From: Chthonomonas sp.
GTDB lineage: Bacteria > Armatimonadota > Fimbriimonadia > Fimbriimonadales > Fimbriimonadaceae
Assembly: GCA_016788425.1 (NCBI GenBank)
Contig: JAEURQ010000002.1
Coordinates: 620,001 to 684,000, forward strand
Reading direction: 5' to 3'
DNA length: 64,000 nt
Below, one piece after another: positions 59,253-64,000 of this stretch; position 1 is the stretch's first letter; each line of letters opens with the position of its first letter. The notes under the pieces are model-generated. The model had not been told where the DNA came from and did not search any database. It worked only from the letters and a program-made list of their open reading frames with translations. A program made the translations under genes and the position numbers.

Positions 59253-59369
59253 ATACCCTCAAGTGTACGTTAGATAGAGCGAATTTCCAAGTCGTTTGTT
59301 CAGTTTTCTGCCTCGGTTGGTGAAATCTTACGCAATTCTTACGAGTTTGCCGGGAAGTAGACTTCTGCA

Positions 59370-61238
59370 ATGCCCCGCCCGCTTGTCTCTGGAAACGGTG
59401 GATTCTTGGTCATGTCGGACCAAACCGCCACGATTCGCGACCTTTTCTACCCGTGGGTCGGGCTCTACAATCACCTCGCGGGAGGCCGCATCCGGTTTGG
59501 AATCTGGTCCGATGGTCAGTTCGCCTGGCTGGACGGACCTGGTTGGACTCAGGAAATCCGCGCCGAGCGCGGCGATCTTGCGCACGCCGGGTTGGGCATC
59601 CGGCTGACGTTTGAGGACGACGTGCACGCCGAAGAGCCGGTCTTCCGCCGCCGCTGGAAGTTGACCAACGACGGTGACGAGCGGGAGTTCCGCTTCTTCG
59701 TCGCGCCCGATCTGCGCATCGCCGAATCGGATATTGGCGACACCGCGATGGTGTACCCGGAGCTCCAGGCGATGGTCCACTTTAAGCGCGACATGTGGTT
59801 CGCCTTTCACGCCGCGACTCCGCAAGGCGGCATGGCGCGGTGGAGTACCGGCTACAAGCAGTTTAAGGAGTTCGTGGGCACTTGGCTTGACGCGGAAGAC
59901 GGCGAACTGAGCGGCAAGCCGATTGAGCAAGGATCAGTGGACTCCGTATTTGCAGTTCACTTTCGCGTTGGCAGCGGCCAGCAGGAGTCCATTGATTTTC
60001 GCATCGTCGCCGGAATGAATCGAGAGGACATGGTTGCTCGATTCAATGGCGTGGGGCTGGACTGGGTCCGCGAGCCGCTACCCGCGCTCGAAGGTACTGA
60101 CGATCTGGGCGTGGACCTGGCCGACTTTGTCCAGGAATCCTTGCGCCTCGTTTTGACGCAGTGCGACGAACTGGGTGCGATTCTGGCCGCCAACGATGGC
60201 GACATCTTGTTGGAGAATCGCGCGACCTACAGCTACTGCTGGCCGCGCGACGGCGCCTACGTCGCGGCGACGCTCGTGCGCGCCGGCCAGTTTGAGGTGG
60301 CCAAACGGTACTTCGAGTTCTGCGCGCCGCTCTTGACGCCGGAGCAGCCGGTGTTTCACCAGAAGTACGGCCCCGACGGCACGGTCGGCGCGACCTGGCA
60401 CCCGTACATCGTGGATGGCGAGCCCGTGCTGCCATTCCAGCAAGACGAAACGAGCCTGACCATCTGGGCGCTCGGAGTGTACGCCGCCGCCCAGCCCGAC
60501 GACCCCTTACTGCCCGAGTTCTTCCTGCATTTGGTCGAGAGGCCCATGGAGTTCATGCTCGACTACGTGGATTGTGATGGCTTGCCGCAGCCGAGTTGGG
60601 ACCTCTGGGAAGAGCGGCGAGGCGTCCACGCGCACACCGTCGCCGCGACGGTCGCAGGTTTCCGCGCGGCGGCAACGATGGCCGAGCGGTGGGGAAGCGA
60701 GGAGCAGGTTTCGGCATGGCGAGCCGCCGCCGATCGCATGCTCACCGCGTGGAACGAGCACGGCTGGAACGCGGAGCGATCGTGCTACTTCCGGATGCTG
60801 ACGCCCACCGCCGACGGCTACGCTGGCGACGCCACGCTGGATAGTGCGATATTGGCGTTTGACGATCTCGGCCTCGCCGCCGAGATGCCGAACTTTGAGA
60901 AGGCCTTTCTCACCTTGCAAGACGGCCTCCGGGTGCGGACTCCGGTGGATGGCTACGCCCGATACGAGAAGGATTACTATTTCCGGCAGACCGAAGACGC
61001 TCCCGGCAACCCTTGGATCATCTGCACGATGTGGGTGGCTCGGGCCGAGGCTCGCCGAGGCAATTGGGCGGCGGCGGAAGATTGGCTCCGCTGGGCGCAG
61101 AAGTGGGCGCACCCGAGTGGAGTCCTGAGTGAGCAACTGCACCCGCTGACGGGCCAACCGCTTTCGGTCAGCCCGCTCACGTGGTCGCACGCTGAGGTGC
61201 TGGAGACGGCCCTGTTAGTACTTCGCCGGGACGAGTAA
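59370..61238 (+). CDS. GH15 family glucoamylase/glucan hydrolase
   Basis: A 622-residue protein with no signal peptide. The N-terminal beta domain (about 1-240) is followed by the (alpha/alpha)6 barrel. Catalytic residues by family position are the acid in L-W-E414-E-R-R and the base E588 in L-S-E-Q-L-H-P; the substrate loop is Y-S-Y-C-W-P-R-D-G-A-Y. It releases glucose from alpha-glucans or acts on trehalose, probably in the cytoplasm. TAGACT at 59358-59363 ends six bases before the ATG. The 3' end overlaps the convergent TrkA gene by 24 bases. Confidence 0.92.
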   Translation: MPRPLVSGNGGFLVMSDQTATIRDLFYPWVGLYNHLAGGRIRFGIWSDGQFAWLDGPGWTQEIRAERGDLAHAGLGIRLTFEDDVHAEEPVFRRRWKLTNDGDEREFRFFVAPDLRIAESDIGDTAMVYPELQAMVHFKRDMWFAFHAATPQGGMARWSTGYKQFKEFVGTWLDAEDGELSGKPIEQGSVDSVFAVHFRVGSGQQESIDFRIVAGMNREDMVARFNGVGLDWVREPLPALEGTDDLGVDLADFVQESLRLVLTQCDELGAILAANDGDILLENRATYSYCWPRDGAYVAATLVRAGQFEVAKRYFEFCAPLLTPEQPVFHQKYGPDGTVGATWHPYIVDGEPVLPFQQDETSLTIWALGVYAAAQPDDPLLPEFFLHLVERPMEFMLDYVDCDGLPQPSWDLWEERRGVHAHTVAATVAGFRAAATMAERWGSEEQVSAWRAAADRMLTAWNEHGWNAERSCYFRMLTPTADGYAGDATLDSAILAFDDLGLAAEMPNFEKAFLTLQDGLRVRTPVDGYARYEKDYYFRQTEDAPGNPWIICTMWVARAEARRGNWAAAEDWLRWAQKWAHPSGVLSEQLHPLTGQPLSVSPLTWSHAEVLETALLVLRRDE

Positions 61239-61883
61239 GTTGCGGAGCTGGTCGGCGCCTTCCACGGGTACCAACGCCACCACGGTGTCGTCTTCTTGCA
61301 GTTGGGTTTCGCCGCTGACGAGGACGCCCTGGTCGGCCCGGAGCAGATACACGACGTTGGTGCCATTCGGCAGTCCCAACTCGCGAACGCGCTTGCCGAT
61401 CGCCGGGGACCGGTGGCTTAAGTGCGCCTCGATAATCTCAATATTGCCCTTGTTGAGCGCGCCAAGCGGGATGAGTTCGTCCGCCGTGATCTGTTGCTCC
61501 ACGAGGTTAAAGATGATGCTGGTCGCCGAGACGACATCGTCAATGCCGATCTGCTCAAAGAATTTGGTGTGGCTGGGGTCGTTCACGCGGGCAACGACGC
61601 GCTTGACGTTCCAAAACGCCTTCGCCATTTGGCAGACAACCATGTTGTCTTCGTCTTCGCCGGTCACCGCGACCACCACATCGGCGCGGCCGAAGCCGGC
61701 TTGCTTTTGCACGCTGACTTCGCAACCGTCCCCGAGAAAAACGAGTTCATCGCCGAGCGCGCTGGAAAGTCGCTGGGCTTGCTTGGGCATCTTTTCCAGC
61801 ACGAGCACCTCGTGATCGTGCGCCATGAGCTTTTTGGCCAGGTGGAGCCCGACGTTGCCACCGCCAACAATGATCAGATACAT
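61215..61883 (-). CDS. TrkA/KtrA-type potassium channel regulator, full length
   Basis: A 222-residue protein with a Rossmann RCK-N domain (G-G-G-N-V-G-L-H-L, then E-K at the end of strand 2) and an RCK-C domain (about 135-215). It gates a Trk/Ktr potassium uptake channel in response to nucleotides, and possibly c-di-AMP. Its start overlaps the stop of the previous TrkA-type gene (TAATG). The membrane subunit is not in the window; the gene may lie elsewhere. Confidence 0.92.
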   Translation of the reverse strand: MYLIIVGGGNVGLHLAKKLMAHDHEVLVLEKMPKQAQRLSSALGDELVFLGDGCEVSVQKQAGFGRADVVVAVTGEDEDNMVVCQMAKAFWNVKRVVARVNDPSHTKFFEQIGIDDVVSATSIIFNLVEQQITADELIPLGALNKGNIEIIEAHLSHRSPAIGKRVRELGLPNGTNVVYLLRADQGVLVSGETQLQEDDTVVALVPVEGADQLRNLLVPAKY

Positions 61884-62332
61884 TAGAGCGCCATCTCCTT
61901 AGGAAGCTGGTTGTATTCCTCAATCGGCTTATACTCGTCGCCGTTGGTCATGTCTACCATCATGCCGGCCAGCAGCAGCGCCGGAGTCAAACAAACATAG
62001 CCAAGCTTACGATAGGCTTCCGCGCGGTGCATGTCCGCGACTCGCATGACCACACGCTCCACGTTGAACGTCATGCGCGCCATTTGACCCGCCATAAGGT
62101 TGGTGTTGTCGCCGCGAGTAAGGGCAAAAAACATGTCCGCGTTTTTAATTCCGGCCTTCTCGAGCGTGTCCATGTCCAAGCCGCTCCCGAGCACAACCTT
62201 GCAACTGTGTTTGTAGCCTAACCGCGAAAGGGCTTCGGGATTCTGTTCGACTACGGTGACCTGGTGGGTCTTGGAAAGCTGTTGGGCGAGGACGGCGCCG
62301 GTTCTGCCGCAGCCGAAGATGATGATGTTCAT
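61883..62332 (-). CDS. TrkA-N domain protein
   Basis: A 149-residue protein with only the RCK-N domain (I-F-G-C-G-R-T-G-A-V-L-A-Q). The RCK-C domain is missing. With the neighbour it resembles a full TrkA split into two proteins, as in some Trk systems with paired subunits. It could regulate the same channel. Overlaps the GlnD gene by 4 bases (ATGA) and the next TrkA gene by 1. Confidence 0.88.
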   Translation of the reverse strand: MNIIIFGCGRTGAVLAQQLSKTHQVTVVEQNPEALSRLGYKHSCKVVLGSGLDMDTLEKAGIKNADMFFALTRGDNTNLMAGQMARMTFNVERVVMRVADMHRAEAYRKLGYVCLTPALLLAGMMVDMTNGDEYKPIEEYNQLPKEMAL

Positions 62333-64000
62333 ACGTCCAGGCTGATTATACTAGCGGCACCGAACGCCCGGGCGACATCTGCCTCGCGAATGGGACCTTC
62401 GCTTGGGTTTTCCACGTAGAACGCAGCCACCGCGTGGTCCGCCCATTGTCCGACGCGAGCGGCCAAAATCTCCCAGCCCGCTCCCGCGATGGCCCGCGAA
62501 ATGCGGTACGCCATGCCTCGACCTTGCGGCGCCCGGACATCCAGGATCGCCGGCTCGCCGGGTTTCAGCGTGACCTTCAGCACCTTTTGCACAAGGTTTG
62601 GGTCTTTGCCCTTGCTTTGCATGAGGATATCAAGCGGCAGTTGTCCACTCAACACCTTGCGTAGCGAGTTTTCGACTTGCGTGGCGATGCCGCTCGGCAC
62701 TTGCCTCCCCGCGTGGCAGATGCTCAGCGTGTCGATGGCGACATGCTGCGGCCATTGAGCGGTCGCCGCCCGCACGCCCACCAGTTGCAAGTCGTAGGCG
62801 TAGATTACGCCCAGCGCGTCGGACAGCAGACCGCGATAGTCGGGCGCGCAGATGGTGAGGTCCGTCACCTGGCGCTCTTCGTCGGCGACAAGGCGAATCT
62901 GGGGCTCGTCGCGGGTGGTCATCCGCGCCATGTGATAGTGCTCGCGAATGGTGGTCGAAGGCGTGGTGAGCACGTAGTGGGCGGGCAGCGCCTCGACATA
63001 ACGCTCGAGTTCCGCTTCAGGAACGTCGGCGCGCATGGCGCGCAGAAGCTCGCGGCGACGACTGCTGGGTTCGGGGGTCGGCGAAAATCCTTCCAAAAGG
63101 TGGGCTCGGGTCGCCGCGTAGAGGTCTTGCAGGCTCGTTTCCTGCAGGTTTGTCCAGAGTTCCGAATTCACGGCTTGGATGTCGGCCACGGTAAGCAAGG
63201 TCAGCATGGCCAGACGCGCCGGGGTTTGCACGAGTTCGGCAAACTCGGCGACGGTCTCGGGGTGCTGAATGTCGCGCGAGCGCACGGTGTGCGCCATGGC
63301 CAAGTGATGCCGCACCAACCATTGCACGTCGGCGACGGAGGCCGCGTCCATCGCCCATCGCTCGCCGACGCGGGTGGCAATCTCTGCGCCGACCTCGCTG
63401 TGCGAGCGCTCGGGATCGATCTTGCCCACGTCATGGAGCAGCACGGCGATGGTGAGCGTTGTCGGCGTGGTCACGTCGTCCCAAAGGCTCTGCCAAAAGC
63501 CATCGGTTTGGCGCATGTGCTCCAGCAATTCCAACGCCTGCATGGTGTGCTCAAAGACGCTATAGCGGTGGGTCGAATCGCGCGGAAGCAGCGTGCGGCA
63601 AGCCTGGAGCTCGGGCAGAATGGTTTGTAGCAAGTGACAGCGTTCCCACACGCGCACCACCTGCGGGCCAAATTGGAGCGCCTCGCGGAGCTCGCGCCAA
63701 TCACAGACCGGGCTCGCGCTGGCCTCAATGGGCTCGATGCGAAGACCGAGCTGATCGCCGAGCGCCACGCCATAGGCGGCTTCGGAAATGCGGGGGCTGC
63801 CCGAGATGCGAACGTCGCCTCGGATCGCCATCACGTGCCGCGTCAGCGTATAGCGATCCTCGCGAACGCGGCTGAGCGCATCGTCTTCCAATGCGGCGAG
63901 CTCGCGCTGAGCGTCGAGCAACTCGCTCATCATGCCGAAGAGTTCACGGCCGAGCAGGTCGGCGATGCGCGCCGCTTTGGGCCGAGCGAGCACGTTGTGG
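62329..64000 (-). CDS. glnD: [Protein-PII] uridylyltransferase, C-terminal part (cut by the window edge)
   Basis: The frame is open to the right edge. The visible 557 residues hold the GlnE/GlnD helical linker, an HD domain with A-V-L-L-H-D-V-G-K-I-D and S-H-S-E-V-G-A (uridylyl-removing activity), and two ACT domains (about 370-460 and 480-554) that sense glutamine. The N-terminal nucleotidyltransferase domain would lie beyond 64000. GlnD uridylylates PII at Tyr51 when nitrogen is short. PII is at 56437. Its neighbours downstream are two TrkA-type genes with overlapping starts, so potassium and nitrogen control may share an mRNA. Confidence 0.92.
   Translation of the reverse strand, partial: HNVLARPKAARIADLLGRELFGMMSELLDAQRELAALEDDALSRVREDRYTLTRHVMAIRGDVRISGSPRISEAAYGVALGDQLGLRIEPIEASASPVCDWRELREALQFGPQVVRVWERCHLLQTILPELQACRTLLPRDSTHRYSVFEHTMQALELLEHMRQTDGFWQSLWDDVTTPTTLTIAVLLHDVGKIDPERSHSEVGAEIATRVGERWAMDAASVADVQWLVRHHLAMAHTVRSRDIQHPETVAEFAELVQTPARLAMLTLLTVADIQAVNSELWTNLQETSLQDLYAATRAHLLEGFSPTPEPSSRRRELLRAMRADVPEAELERYVEALPAHYVLTTPSTTIREHYHMARMTTRDEPQIRLVADEERQVTDLTICAPDYRGLLSDALGVIYAYDLQLVGVRAATAQWPQHVAIDTLSICHAGRQVPSGIATQVENSLRKVLSGQLPLDILMQSKGKDPNLVQKVLKVTLKPGEPAILDVRAPQGRGMAYRISRAIAGAGWEILAARVGQWADHAVAAFYVENPSEGPIREADVARAFGAASIISLDV

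Overview
This is 64 kb of chromosomal DNA of about 60% G+C, with genes packed on both strands. It has no rRNA, no transposase and no CRISPR array. The gene content fits a free-living Gram-negative-type heterotroph. There are four PEP-CTERM proteins with short arginine-rich tails, two exported proteins ending in dockerin-like repeats, tandem GHL10 glycosidase-like proteins, many DinB-fold proteins, VanW and an NlpC/P60 hydrolase. I think Armatimonadota (Fimbriimonas-like) is the best guess. That is inference from protein style, since no rRNA is present to confirm it.

Layout. 1-9.5 kb: a McsA-like zinc peptide, ilvE, a VanW protein, an S9 peptidase, tRNA-Met, a divergent M1-like peptidase, a DppBC permease pair and a cyclophilin. 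9.6-13.5 kb: a cell-wall hydrolase with a structured leader, a duplicated acetyltransferase tail, tRNA-Glu and two poorly known proteins. 13.3-15.7 kb: a TrmB-type regulator facing a DinB/VOC/TfoX-N operon across a palindrome. 15.7-22.1 kb: an iodotyrosine-deiodinase-like flavoprotein, a PEP-CTERM protein, DinB proteins, HicB and an M61 peptidase. 22.1-25.4 kb: a sulfide/persulfide module (ECF sigma factor, TSUP exporter, rhodanese, CstB-like dioxygenase) bounded by a 28-bp direct repeat derived from a dinB start. 25.4-32.9 kb: PEP-CTERM proteins, Fur-katG and an alcohol dehydrogenase. 32.9-42.5 kb: a 997-residue subtilase with dockerin-like end, a thioredoxin, rpsD with a leader hairpin, a GH95-like enzyme and an MFS exporter. 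42.5-49 kb: a VanX-like dipeptidase, a CtlX-like amidinotransferase, nadE, a lipoate/octanoate transferase and an RbsA-type ATPase. 49-56 kb: two tandem paralogous lipoproteins of unknown function, two tandem GHL10 proteins and a histidine kinase. 56-64 kb: PII (glnB), sucC, a dockerin-type secreted protein, a GH15 glucoamylase, two TrkA-type proteins and a GlnD that runs off the right edge.

The clearest window-wide signal is in transcription and translation starts. At least 17 genes have a TATAAT-like hexamer whose last base is exactly six bases before the start codon. Transcription would then begin at or next to the start codon itself, giving leaderless mRNAs. Only some genes, notably several for exported proteins, have a leader with a Shine-Dalgarno sequence. 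This rule was used to choose several start codons.

Themes that work together are nitrogen signalling (PII with conserved Tyr51 plus GlnD), peroxide defence (Fur-KatG), sulfide detoxification (22-25 kb), peptidoglycan turnover (VanW, NlpC/P60, VanX-like) and glycan use (GH95, GHL10, GH15). Many neighbours overlap by 1-4 bases (ATGA or TAATG). Several convergent genes overlap at their 3' ends. No intergenic stretch exceeds 300 bases.
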